Assembly: GCA_002347815.1 (NCBI GenBank)
Contig: DDXV01000014.1
Location: 1-33,050, forward strand
Length of the DNA stretch: 33,050 nt
Source of the DNA: Syntrophaceae bacterium UBA2251
GTDB taxonomy: Bacteria > Desulfobacterota > Syntrophia > Syntrophales > UBA2251
Direction: 5' to 3'
In this document: positions 16,517-23,772 of the stretch, in pieces
How positions within the stretch are numbered: the stretch's first letter is position 1
Layout of the letters: each line of letters starts with the position of its first letter
Position numbers and translations under genes: made by a program
The notes under the pieces: generated by a model
What the model was told of the DNA's origin: nothing
Databases searched by the model: none
The model's input: the letters and a program-made list of their open reading frames with translations, nothing else

Positions 16517-16675
16517 ATGGAAAAACTCAAGGAACTCTTTCAGACGTATGCGGAACGGATCATGGACTGGTACAACGGCCTGGAGCAACTGTACCAGTAC
16601 GGCGTCTCCTTCCTGGTCATCGTCGTCGGGCTTTTGATCTTCGCCTTTTTCCTCCTGAGACGAATCACGAGATAG
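16517..16675 (+). CDS. 52-residue single-span membrane protein
   Basis: This short gene begins at an ATG preceded by CCGGAGGATCAAGCA, a good Shine-Dalgarno. The product starts MEKLKELFQTYAERIMDWYN, an amphipathic helix with charged and aromatic residues, continues through GLEQLYQYGV, then has one hydrophobic span (SFLVIVVGLLIFAFFLL) and ends RRITR, so the basic end should face the cytoplasm. No family recognised. It lies 63 bases after the etfA fusion and about 210 bases before the acyl-CoA synthetase, on the same strand. Location suggests a membrane-associated accessory to acyl-CoA or ETF electron transfer, but that is inference only. Confidence 0.6.
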   Translation: MEKLKELFQTYAERIMDWYNGLEQLYQYGVSFLVIVVGLLIFAFFLLRRITR

Positions 16676-16771
16676 CCCGCCCGAGACGATCGCACGGAAC
16701 CTCCCCCCTGCCTCGTCCGCGCGGCAAGGCCCTGCGGACCGGGCGCCTCGCGCCCGGACGAGAAAAACAGA

Positions 16772-16786
16772 TTGACTGGTCAGTCA
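16772..16786 (+). promoter_or_regulatory. putative TetR-type operator overlapping a promoter
   Basis: TTGACTGGTCAGTCA contains the inverted half-sites TGACT and AGTCA around GGTC. Palindromes of this TGAC/GTCA kind are typical targets of TetR-family regulators of acyl-CoA genes. It coincides with a possible -35 element (TTGACT), with TACAGA 17 bases further on as a weak -10. It lies about 100 bases upstream of the synthetase start at 16888. No TetR gene is in the window. Confidence 0.4.
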
Positions 16787-16887
16787 GACTCTGATACAGA
16801 ACCCCCGTCGGAGTGTCTGAAGCATCCCGCGGCCCCAACCGTCAGGGTTGCCTTTGCCCGTACATCAAAAATCCCAGGAGGTGCAGC

Positions 16888-18423
16888 GTGGAGAACAACA
16901 TCAGCCGGTTTCTGGACGACAATGTAACCATCTTCGGCGAATACGAGCAGTTCATTTATCTCGGGGCCGACGGGGAGAAACGGTTCACGAACACGGAGAT
17001 CCGCCGCCGGGCCCGCGCCCTGTCCACGGGGCTGCAGAAGATCGGGGTGAAAAAGGGCGACATCGTGGGCGTCGTCGTCGGCAACATCCCCGAGGTCATG
17101 GAGATCATCAACGGCATCAACCGCGGCGGCGCCGTTTATCTCCCGATCATCTTCATGCTGACGGCCCCGGAAATCCGCTACATCCTCGAAGACTCCAAGT
17201 GCAAGGTGGTCATCACGGAAGACAGCCTCTTGGCCAAGGTCCGGGAGGCCGCCCAGGGCGTCGCCACGATCGAGAAGATCATCGTCATCGGAAAGGAAAC
17301 CGGCGCGGACGTCACCCCCTACGCGGACCTGCTGACGGAGATCGACAACCGCGGAGACGTTGTGCCGGTGGACCCCGACGACATGGCCATCCTGATGTAC
17401 ACGTCCGGGACGACGGGCTTCCCGAAGGGCGTCATGCTCTCCCACCGCAACATGGAATCCCAGATGCGTGTGGGGCAAACGGTCTGGGGCGGCAAGAAAG
17501 GCCAGATCATGCTGACGACGGTGCCGATGAACCACATCTACGGCGTCATCAGCTGCCTCGAACTGTACTCCCTGGGCTGCGTCAGCCTGTTGATGCCCCC
17601 CTTCGACCCCCGCAAGGTGCTCGACGCCATCCGGGACTACAAGGTGAGCTTCATCCCCGTGGTCCCCACCATGCTCATCTACCTCATGATGGTCTACAGC
17701 CCCGAGAAGGACGACATCTCCTCGCTCGACCTCCTCATCTGCTCCGGCGGCCCACTCGCGCTCGATACGCTGGAAAATGCCCAGAAGATGTTCGGCAAGG
17801 AGATCACCCAGGGCTACGGCTGCACCGAGGTCGGCGGCTCCATCGCGCGGCAGCGCCGCGACTGGCCGCGCAAACCGGGCAGCGTCGGCTTCCCCCTGCC
17901 CGGGCTGGCCCTGAAGCTCGTCGACCTGAACGGCAAGGACGTTCCCCGCGGCGAAGAGGGCGAGGTCATCTGCAAGGGCCCCATCGTCATGAAGGGCTAT
18001 CTCAACAAGCCCAAGGAAACGTCGCTGGCCCTCATCGACGGCTGGCTGCACACGGGCGACCTGGGAAAACTGGACGACGACGGGGAACTCTACATCACGG
18101 GCCGCGTGAAGGACCTCATCATCAAGGGCGGAGAGAACATCGATCCGGGCGTCGCCGAAGGCTGGCTCTACAAGCATCCCGCCGTCTGGGAGTGCGCCGT
18201 GATCGCCATTCCGGACGAAAAGTACGGCGAGGAGGTCGCCGCCGTGGTCACCATCAAGCCCGGCCAGAAGGCCACCGAGGAGGAACTCCTGGCCTACCTG
18301 AACCAGCATCTGCACCACTTCGTGGCCCCGAAGAAGATCTTCATCTTCGACGCCCTGCCCAAGACCGGACTTGGCAAGATCCTGAAGCGGGAGATCCGGA
18401 AGATCGTCAACGAAAAGCTCTAA
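16888..18423 (+). CDS. AMP-forming acyl-CoA synthetase
   Basis: A 511-residue adenylate-forming ligase. P-loop YTSGTTGFPKGVMLS, VPMNHIYGV, ICSGGPLA, the A5-type GYGCTEVGGS, DGWLHTGDLGKLDDDGELYI, the hinge TGRVKDLIIKGGENIDPG, and the C-terminal LPKTGLGKILKRE lysine are all present. Expected reaction: carboxylate + ATP + CoA to acyl-CoA + AMP + PPi. I chose the GTG at 16888 because CAGGAGGTG sits 7 bases upstream and because the broken paralogue at 3510 starts at the equivalent residue; the longer frame adds 25 unsupported residues. The gene is followed 89 bases later by a BKACE enzyme. The substrate is unknown. It is the intact twin of the broken gene and the best reference for its lesions. 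Confidence 0.93.
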   Translation: MENNISRFLDDNVTIFGEYEQFIYLGADGEKRFTNTEIRRRARALSTGLQKIGVKKGDIVGVVVGNIPEVMEIINGINRGGAVYLPIIFMLTAPEIRYILEDSKCKVVITEDSLLAKVREAAQGVATIEKIIVIGKETGADVTPYADLLTEIDNRGDVVPVDPDDMAILMYTSGTTGFPKGVMLSHRNMESQMRVGQTVWGGKKGQIMLTTVPMNHIYGVISCLELYSLGCVSLLMPPFDPRKVLDAIRDYKVSFIPVVPTMLIYLMMVYSPEKDDISSLDLLICSGGPLALDTLENAQKMFGKEITQGYGCTEVGGSIARQRRDWPRKPGSVGFPLPGLALKLVDLNGKDVPRGEEGEVICKGPIVMKGYLNKPKETSLALIDGWLHTGDLGKLDDDGELYITGRVKDLIIKGGENIDPGVAEGWLYKHPAVWECAVIAIPDEKYGEEVAAVVTIKPGQKATEEELLAYLNQHLHHFVAPKKIFIFDALPKTGLGKILKREIRKIVNEKL

Positions 18424-18512
18424 CGGGCGGGGCCGGGGCAGCGGATGCCTTCCCTCCTGCGTCCCGCCCCGGCCCCAACCGACATCCCATCGAACGACAA
18501 GGAGATAGTCTC

Positions 18513-19373
18513 ATGTCACGCAAAGTCATTGTTGCCTGCGCCCTGGTCGGCTCCTCGACCCGGAAGAACCAGAACCCCAACGTCCCCTACTCGCCCCAGG
18601 AGCTGGCCGAGGCGGCGGCGCTCGCCCACAAGGCCGGGGCCGCCATGGTCCACGTCCACGGCATCGAGGACGACGGCGCGAACACGACGCGGGTCGAGCG
18701 GATCCGCGAGGGTCACGACGCCATCAAGCAGAAATGTCCCGACCTGATCGTCAACCTGACCTCGGCCCTGGGACCCGGCGCCACGCCCGAACAGCGCATC
18801 GGCCAGATCGTCGCCGTCAAGCCGGAGATGGCCTCCCTCAACATGGGGACCATGAACTTCGCGGCGGTCAACCGGAAGACCGGCGAGGTCGTCGTGGACT
18901 ACACCTTCGAGAACAGCCTGATCGTCATCAGCGACTTCGTCCGGCAGATGAAGGAAAACGGCGTCAAGCCGGAGATGGAGTGCTACACCTCATCCCACAT
19001 CGACAACTTCTACGCCATTTCGGGATCGGGCCACTTCACCGCGCCCTTGAATTTCAATTTCGTCTGGGGCGTCTGCGGCGGCCAGTCCTTCCGGCCCGCC
19101 ATGTTCACGAGCATGGTCCAGGCCCTGCCGGCGGGCGCGAACTTCACGGCCTGCGGCGTGGGGAACGAGGAATGGCCCGTCATCACCCAGTCCATCCTGT
19201 GCGGCGGACACGTGCGGGTGGGGCTCGAGGACAACATCCGGATGCCCAACGGCGAGCTGGCGAAAGGAAACTACGAACTGGTGGAGGCCGCCGTCCGGAT
19301 CATCGATGGCCTCGGCCTGGAGCCGGCCACCCCGGACGAGGCCCGTCAGATCATGGGACTCACCCGGCGCTGA
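18513..19373 (+). CDS. BKACE-family (3-keto-5-aminohexanoate cleavage, DUF849) beta-keto acid cleavage enzyme
   Basis: A 286-residue TIM-barrel enzyme of the BKACE family. It starts SRKVIVACALVGSSTRKN, has the zinc-binding pair in MVHVHGIEDDG, the strand SLNMGTMNF, PEMECYTSSHIDNF, and the C-terminal GGHVRVGLEDNIRMPNGELA, which supplies the zinc Glu and the conserved Glu-Asp segment. Family members condense a beta-keto acid with acetyl-CoA to give acetoacetate and a new acyl-CoA. The founding Kce acts in lysine fermentation, but the family covers many beta-keto acids, so the substrate is open. The ATG follows AAGGAGATAGTCTC. The same frame is open far upstream through the synthetase gene, but that part is the shadow of the other frame. 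A hairpin with a T-tract follows. Pairing with the CoA ligase suggests the two handle one substrate or its product. Confidence 0.9.
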   Translation: MSRKVIVACALVGSSTRKNQNPNVPYSPQELAEAAALAHKAGAAMVHVHGIEDDGANTTRVERIREGHDAIKQKCPDLIVNLTSALGPGATPEQRIGQIVAVKPEMASLNMGTMNFAAVNRKTGEVVVDYTFENSLIVISDFVRQMKENGVKPEMECYTSSHIDNFYAISGSGHFTAPLNFNFVWGVCGGQSFRPAMFTSMVQALPAGANFTACGVGNEEWPVITQSILCGGHVRVGLEDNIRMPNGELAKGNYELVEAAVRIIDGLGLEPATPDEARQIMGLTRR

Positions 19374-19463
19374 GTCTGCCCCCGGTCCCCTGGAAACCGC
19401 CGCCGGACGGATTCGTCCTGCCGGGATCGGAAGCCGCGCATCCGTTTCCTCCTGAGAGAAGAA

Positions 19464-19498
19464 AGCCGACGAAACCCTTCGTTTCCGAGGCTTTTTTT
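19464..19498 (+). terminator. Rho-independent terminator after the BKACE gene
   Basis: Outer arms AGCC (19464-19467) and GGCT (19489-19492) and inner arms GAAAC (19471-19475) and GTTTC (19481-19485) form an imperfect hairpin with an internal loop, followed by seven T (19492-19498). It probably ends the operon beginning at 12.9 kb or 16.9 kb. Confidence 0.6.
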
Positions 19499-19644
19499 CT
19501 TTTGGGGCGTCTCAAGACCGATCCGATCTTCCCCCGGTTCAGCCTTCCAGCCTCTTGCATCCCGCCCCGGCGGGGGCCTCGCCGCCTTGTTTGTGGCGAA
19601 CGACGGCGGATTGTGCGCGGGGGATCCCGAATGGAACAATCTGA

Positions 19645-20229
19645 TCAGGGTTCCCGCGGATGAGCCGCGGAGGGTTGGACCGACGTCAGGCGGTCGATCG
19701 CCGTGGAGTGGGCGCGGTGCTCCCGCCAGTTCGCCAGGTAGACCCGGGCCAGTTCGGCGGAACGGATGATGACGAGGTTTTCGGCGTTGCTCTCTTCCGC
19801 CGCCTTCGTGAAGTTGAACGATCCGGAAATCACGCGCTCGCCATCGATGATCATGACCTTGTTGTGCTCGATGGCGTGCTGGCCGTCGATATACGTGGGG
19901 ATGCCGGCGTTGACCAGAAACGTGGCCGATGAATACCGCCGGGCCTGCTGGCTCTTGTCCAGGATGGCCTCGACCCGGACGCCGCGGCGGTGCGCCTGGA
20001 GCAGGGCTTTCGCGATCAGCGCGGAGGTGAAGACGTAGGCCTGCACGAGGACCTCCGAACGGGCCTGGTCGATCTCCGCAACGACGGCATCCGTGCAGCC
20101 GCCGGAGGGGCTGAAGAACACCTTCACCGGCGCGCGGTTCAGTTGCAGGTCGGCGGCCCGCAAAGCGGAAGGGAACGGGAGACAGCAAAGAACCAAAACG
20201 AGGATGAGCAATAACCGCGATTTTTTCAT
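19645..20229 (-). CDS. secreted phospholipase D-family (HKD) protein
   Basis: A 194-residue protein with an N-terminal signal peptide (MKKSRLLLILVLVLCC through ALRAA) and a single HKD motif HNKVMIIDGERVISGSFNFT (His122, Lys124, Asp129), the catalytic signature of the phospholipase D superfamily. One HKD per chain, short length and the signal peptide match the small Nuc-type endonucleases, which dimerise to form the active site; phosphodiesterase on lipids is the other possibility. VQAYVFTSALIAKALLQAHRRGV is the usual segment before the active site. It should act outside the cytoplasm. The Shine-Dalgarno is not obvious. It lies downstream of ccsA on the same strand with a 169-base gap and is probably a separate unit. 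Confidence 0.85.
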   Translation of the reverse strand: MKKSRLLLILVLVLCCLPFPSALRAADLQLNRAPVKVFFSPSGGCTDAVVAEIDQARSEVLVQAYVFTSALIAKALLQAHRRGVRVEAILDKSQQARRYSSATFLVNAGIPTYIDGQHAIEHNKVMIIDGERVISGSFNFTKAAEESNAENLVIIRSAELARVYLANWREHRAHSTAIDRLTSVQPSAAHPREP

Positions 20230-20398
20230 GCAACGATCATGTCGCGGGGCAGGCCGCGCACTGTTTCATGATCCCCTTTCATTCGTTTCTTTCACGCCCG
20301 GGCGCATCTCGCCGCCGCCGGACGTGGGCGCTATTAGCGCATTGCCGGCATTTTGGCAAGCGGAGAATGCCGCCGGGGGCAGACCTCTTTCTTTTCGT

Positions 20399-21226
20399 TT
20401 ACAGGTAGCTGTGCAGGCTGGGCAGGTAGTTGACGCCAAGGTAGGTGAACAGCATGGCGGCAAAACCGACGACGGAAAGAAGCGCGATCCGGTTGCCGCG
20501 CCAGCCCCGGACAAATCGGGCGTGGAGCAGGGCGGCATAGATGAGCCACGTGATGAGGGACCAGGTCTCCTTGGGGTCCCAGCTCCAGTACGACCCCCAG
20601 GCATAGTGGGCCCAGACGGACCCCGTCATGATCCCCAGGGTGAGCAGGACGAACCCCAGGACGACGCTCTGGTACATCAGTTCGTCCAGGATCGCCGCCT
20701 CCGGAATCAGGTCGAGAAAGCGGGCGGGGCGGCCGAGGCGCTTGAGGAAGAACATGGTCCCCAATCCGAAGGCCGCGGTGAAGGCGGCATACCCCAGGAA
20801 ACAGGTGAAGACGTGGACGGTGAGCCAGTTGCTCTGCAGGGCGGGGATGAGCGGCTGGATCCGGTCGCTGACGCCCGGAGACAGCGACGCGAAGGCCATC
20901 AGGAGGAAGACCACGGGCAGGACAAACGTCCCGAGGCTGCGGTTGCGCGTCCGCCACTCGACGATCAGGTAGAACAGCGCCGTCGCCCAGGCGAAAAAGA
21001 TGAGCGACTCGTAAAAGTTGGACAGCGGCGCGTGGCCGATGCCCAGCGCATGGGACTCGCGCCAGCGGATCAGCAGGCCCGCCGTATGGGCGACCCACCC
21101 CAGCACCGCCGCGCCCGACGCCCCGACGCCCCAGAATTCCCGGCCGTTCACCATGCGCAGCAGGTAGAGCAGAAAGGCCCCCAGATAGACGAAGGTCACC
21201 CAGCTCAGGATCTCGGTGTTGATCAT
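20399..21226 (-). CDS. ccsA: cytochrome c biogenesis protein CcsA (system II haem handler)
   Basis: A 275-residue polytopic membrane protein with the tryptophan-rich haem-handling (WWD) segment WAHYAWGSYWSWDPKETW near residues 205-222, and conserved histidines before and after it (for example WLTVHVF and LLHARF). CcsA with ResB delivers haem across the membrane and attaches it to CxxCH motifs of apocytochromes c. The ATG overlaps the resB stop as ATGA, so the two are translationally coupled. The frame is open for several hundred codons upstream of the ATG, but that part runs antisense to meaning and over resB in another frame, so it was excluded. The system matches the multihaem cytochrome genes at 25.4 and 27 kb. 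Confidence 0.93.
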   Translation of the reverse strand: MINTEILSWVTFVYLGAFLLYLLRMVNGREFWGVGASGAAVLGWVAHTAGLLIRWRESHALGIGHAPLSNFYESLIFFAWATALFYLIVEWRTRNRSLGTFVLPVVFLLMAFASLSPGVSDRIQPLIPALQSNWLTVHVFTCFLGYAAFTAAFGLGTMFFLKRLGRPARFLDLIPEAAILDELMYQSVVLGFVLLTLGIMTGSVWAHYAWGSYWSWDPKETWSLITWLIYAALLHARFVRGWRGNRIALLSVVGFAAMLFTYLGVNYLPSLHSYL

Positions 21227-22608
21227 CCGGCGCCCCCTTCCCGGAAGCCCTTGAGCAGGGACGCGATCTCCCGCTCGAGGCCGACCCGGTCGCGGTTCGT
21301 CTTTCCGGTGACGGCGATCTCGACGGCCCCGTTCTCCGCCGTCACGCGCACCCAGACCTGGCGGTGGGCGTAGAAGAAGACGAAGAGGAAACCGACGACA
21401 AGGAGGACCGCCCCCGCCGCCACGACCGGCGCCCCGGGATCGCGGGCGACCTGCAGCCCCGTGTAGTAGCGGGGAGAGAGCCGCGCAAGGGCGAATTCGT
21501 ACGGCGCAAACCCGGCGGGGTTCAGCATTGGCATCATCTGAAACAGGTTCGGCTGTTCCTTCAGGATCGTCTCCAGGTACTGGAAGACCCAGAGGGGCCG
21601 CTCCTCGCCCGGCGTCCGGATCAGGAGCTTGACCGCCGGCCCCATGTGCATCAGGTTCTCTTCGATCCGCTGGACCTCCACCCGCCCCTCCCCGCCGGGG
21701 AGGTCGAAGCCGGCGCCCACGCCGACCTCGACGGATCCCATCGCCCGACCGTTTCGGCGGAGGGCCAGGGTCGCGCCGCCGCCCGGGATCGTGCCGTAGC
21801 TCGCCTGGTAGAACCGGTAGCCGCCGAAGGTCACCGGGTGATTCACGAGAACCGGTGTCCGGCTGAGGACCTTTTCCCCCTTCAGGAACGTCAGATCGGA
21901 GCGGTAGGTCTTCGGCATCCCGCCCGCGTAGTGCTCCAGGACGAACCGGTCGCAGCGGACGGTGAAATCCAGCCTCTGGACGCCCCCTGCCTTCGTCCTC
22001 ACGGCATCCGCCGCCTCCCCTTCGCCCAGTTGGAGAGACCCTTCGAATCCCAGAAAGAATCCGAGGACGACCCCGGCGATGACAACGAGGACGCCCAGGT
22101 GGACGAGATACACGCCGAAATGGGACGCGGCGCCCTTCTGTGCGGAGAGCACGGTCGCATCCCGTCCCGGAGCGGTCCGGACCGGTCCGAAGCGTTTGCG
22201 CAGCCGTGTCTCCACCGCCGCCACAACCGCCGGAACCTCCCCGGTGACAAGGATCCGATTCCCGGGAGAGAGCCGGTCGAAGGCGCCCTCCGGCGCCGGC
22301 GCGGGCGAGCGGGCCTGCCGCCAACGGGCCAGGGAAGCGGGAAAGCGGCTCCACGAGCAGACGACCAGGTTGACGGTCAACAAAAGGATCAGGACCAGAA
22401 ACCAGAGGGAATGGAAGACATCGAAAAGCTGAAGCTTCTGCAGGAGGGCGGCCATGCCCGGGGTGAGGCGGGCGGCGAACTCCGGGGCGGCGCTCCCCTG
22501 GGGGATCACGGTGCCGGCGATCGCCGCGAGCGCTATCGCAATCAGGAGAAACAGGGCCAGCTTCACGGAGGAGAAGAAGGAACGGAGGGGAGACTTCGGA
22601 TCGGTCAC
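21223..22608 (-). CDS. resB: cytochrome c biogenesis protein ResB
   Basis: A 461-residue ResB family protein. The N-terminus has SVKLALFLLIAIALAAIAGTVIPQ, typical of ResB, a second span (FHSLWFLVLILLLTVNLVVCSW), a third (SHFGVYLVHLGVLVVIAGVV), a large outer domain containing VNHPVTFGGYRFYQASYG, and a final span (VVAAGAVLLVVGFLFVFFYAHR) before a short cytoplasmic tail. ResB is the partner of CcsA in cytochrome c maturation system II and helps hold the apocytochrome reduced. The start is GTG (22608); the Shine-Dalgarno is weak (AAAGG). A perfect 12-bp palindrome lies 28 bases upstream of the start. Confidence 0.92.
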   Translation of the reverse strand: MTDPKSPLRSFFSSVKLALFLLIAIALAAIAGTVIPQGSAAPEFAARLTPGMAALLQKLQLFDVFHSLWFLVLILLLTVNLVVCSWSRFPASLARWRQARSPAPAPEGAFDRLSPGNRILVTGEVPAVVAAVETRLRKRFGPVRTAPGRDATVLSAQKGAASHFGVYLVHLGVLVVIAGVVLGFFLGFEGSLQLGEGEAADAVRTKAGGVQRLDFTVRCDRFVLEHYAGGMPKTYRSDLTFLKGEKVLSRTPVLVNHPVTFGGYRFYQASYGTIPGGGATLALRRNGRAMGSVEVGVGAGFDLPGGEGRVEVQRIEENLMHMGPAVKLLIRTPGEERPLWVFQYLETILKEQPNLFQMMPMLNPAGFAPYEFALARLSPRYYTGLQVARDPGAPVVAAGAVLLVVGFLFVFFYAHRQVWVRVTAENGAVEIAVTGKTNRDRVGLEREIASLLKGFREGGAG

Positions 22609-22635
22609 GCGGGCGCTGCCTTTCAGGAGAAATCA

Positions 22636-22661
22636 CCGCACCGTGCCCCGGCACGGTGCGG
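22636..22661. repeat. perfect palindrome upstream of resB
   Basis: CCGCACCGTGCC (22636-22647) and GGCACGGTGCGG (22650-22661) are perfect 12-base arms separated by two bases. It lies in the 354-base divergent region between resB and the small membrane gene at 22963 (22609-22962). It has no T-tract on either side, so an operator or a leader hairpin fits better than a terminator. The region contains no gene I can support. Confidence 0.6.
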
Positions 22662-22848
22662 AAAGATAAAACAATCCCGGTCGCTTGTCAAGTTCGTCCC
22701 GGGAATCGGTCCCGGCCCCGTCGGGCGATGCGCACCCGGCGTTCTTCCGACGCCTCTTCATTCCTTTCAACGCCGTTGAACGTTTCATGAAAGCGGAAGG
22801 CTCCGGAGGGGTCGAACGGACCGTCGACCGAAATGCCGGAAATCATTT

Positions 22849-22884
22849 TTGCATTAATAAATCCAATAGTTGCATGAATTATTA
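22849..22884. promoter_or_regulatory. AT-rich island with two 12-base direct repeats, 21 bases apart
   Basis: TTGCATTAATAA (22849-22860) and TTGCATGAATTA (22870-22881) agree at 10 of 12 positions and start exactly 21 bases apart, two helical turns. TAATAA and TTATTA at the outer ends are also inverted copies. The island stands out against GC-rich surroundings and lies about 80 bases before the gene at 22963. It looks like a tandem regulator site; the regulator is unknown. Confidence 0.4.
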
Positions 22885-22962
22885 CCGGCGCCGATCGCTG
22901 TGGCACGCTTTTCTCATAAGAATAGGTCAAACGAAAGAAACCCTTCAAGGAGGACATAGACC

Positions 22963-23238
22963 ATGAAAAAGACCGTTTCCACCCTCATCGTGACGATCGC
23001 AGTCGTACTCCTCACGGCCACCTTCAGCTTCGCCGAATACGCCGCCGGGGCGGGAGACGCCTTCCCCTACTTCCAGCTCGGCTGCCTCATCGTCGGCGGG
23101 CTCATCATCGTCTCCCTCAAGCACAAGTACGAAAAGATCTACCTGGGAGAGGCCGTCGGCGCCTTCGCCCTCTACACCGTCCTCGTCGCCCTCTTCACCT
23201 CCCCCGTCGTCAATGTGGTGAAGACGCTGGTGAGTTAG
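22963..23238 (+). CDS. small membrane protein with signal peptide
   Basis: A 91-residue protein with a strong Shine-Dalgarno (AAGGAGG). The N-terminus (MKKTVSTLIVTIAVVLLTA, then TFSFAEYA) is a signal peptide or first span with a plausible cleavage after FSFA. Two more hydrophobic segments follow, FQLGCLIVGGLIIVSL and AVGAFALYTVLVALFTSPVVNVV, separated by a charged loop (KHKYEKIYLGE). No family recognised. It is the first gene of a short plus-strand pair with an AtpZ-like protein 50 bases downstream, and the pair ends at a strong terminator. A role in a membrane energy-coupling complex is a guess from the company it keeps. Confidence 0.75.
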   Translation: MKKTVSTLIVTIAVVLLTATFSFAEYAAGAGDAFPYFQLGCLIVGGLIIVSLKHKYEKIYLGEAVGAFALYTVLVALFTSPVVNVVKTLVS

Positions 23239-23288
23239 TCAACCGTCCCTGACCGGACGCGGAAACCGTTGGAAAGGAGGAACGAAAC

Positions 23289-23528
23289 ATGACCGCCACC
23301 ACGCAAAAAACCGGAACGAACCTCAACAGCCTGCACGGCATCATGACCATCAGCGCCTGGGGATTCGTCATCGTGATCGCCTCGTTCCTCTTCCTCTACC
23401 TGGGCTATCGCCTGGACCAGTGGCTCGGCACGGCCCCCAACTTCATGCTCGGCCTGTTCTTCCTCGCCATCGTGACGACGATCGGCCGCCTCTACCGGGA
23501 GGCTTGGGTGAGGAAGGAGCAGAAATAG
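23289..23528 (+). CDS. AtpZ/AtpI-like small membrane protein
   Basis: A 79-residue protein with two membrane segments: WGFVIVIASFLFLYLGYRLDQWLGT, which matches the conserved GYxLDxWLGT turn of the AtpZ/AtpI family (putative F0F1-ATPase accessory subunit), and FMLGLFFLAIVTTIGRLYREAW. In bacteria such proteins sit ahead of ATP synthase genes and help assemble the c-ring or transport Mg/Ca ions. No ATP synthase gene is in the window, so the usual context is absent here. GGAAAGGAGG precedes the ATG. The gene ends just before a perfect terminator. Confidence 0.7.
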   Translation: MTATTQKTGTNLNSLHGIMTISAWGFVIVIASFLFLYLGYRLDQWLGTAPNFMLGLFFLAIVTTIGRLYREAWVRKEQK

Positions 23529-23565
23529 GCGGTCCGTCGGTTCACCGCCCGTCTCGTCTCGCTCG

Positions 23566-23598
23566 GCCCCCGGCAGGATCGCTGCCGGGGGCTTTTTT
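23566..23598 (+). terminator. Rho-independent terminator
   Basis: GCCCCCGGCAG (23566-23576) and CTGCCGGGGGC (23582-23592) form a perfect 11-bp stem with loop GATCG, followed by six T. It separates the small membrane gene pair from the flavoprotein operon. Confidence 0.9.
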
Positions 23599-23772
23599 GT
23601 CCGGCCGAAGCGACGGGGGTACAGGCGCCGCGGGGCGGAAAGACGCCCATCGCGATTCTCGTTTTATTTTCTCCCGGTTTGTGACATAGGAGAGTCGAAA
23701 AGGGAAAAAAGGGGGATGCGGCCTCAAGTCAACCTGTTTGAAAAACGTTTTTTTTGAGTGGAGGTGTCCTTT

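Noticed and set aside
16848..18512. N-terminal extension of the BKACE gene to an 841-residue protein
   Set aside because: The extension is the out-of-frame shadow of the synthetase; the BKACE family starts at the ATG at 18513, which has its own ribosome site.
21227..22654. N-terminal extension of CcsA to 751 residues as a ResB-CcsA fusion
   Set aside because: The extra part is another frame of resB; the true junction is an ATGA overlap at 21223-21226.
22901..22915. Sigma-54 promoter before the membrane gene at 22963 (TGGCACG then TCTCA)
   Set aside because: The -24 half is perfect but the -12 half lacks the GC pair, so I do not call it.
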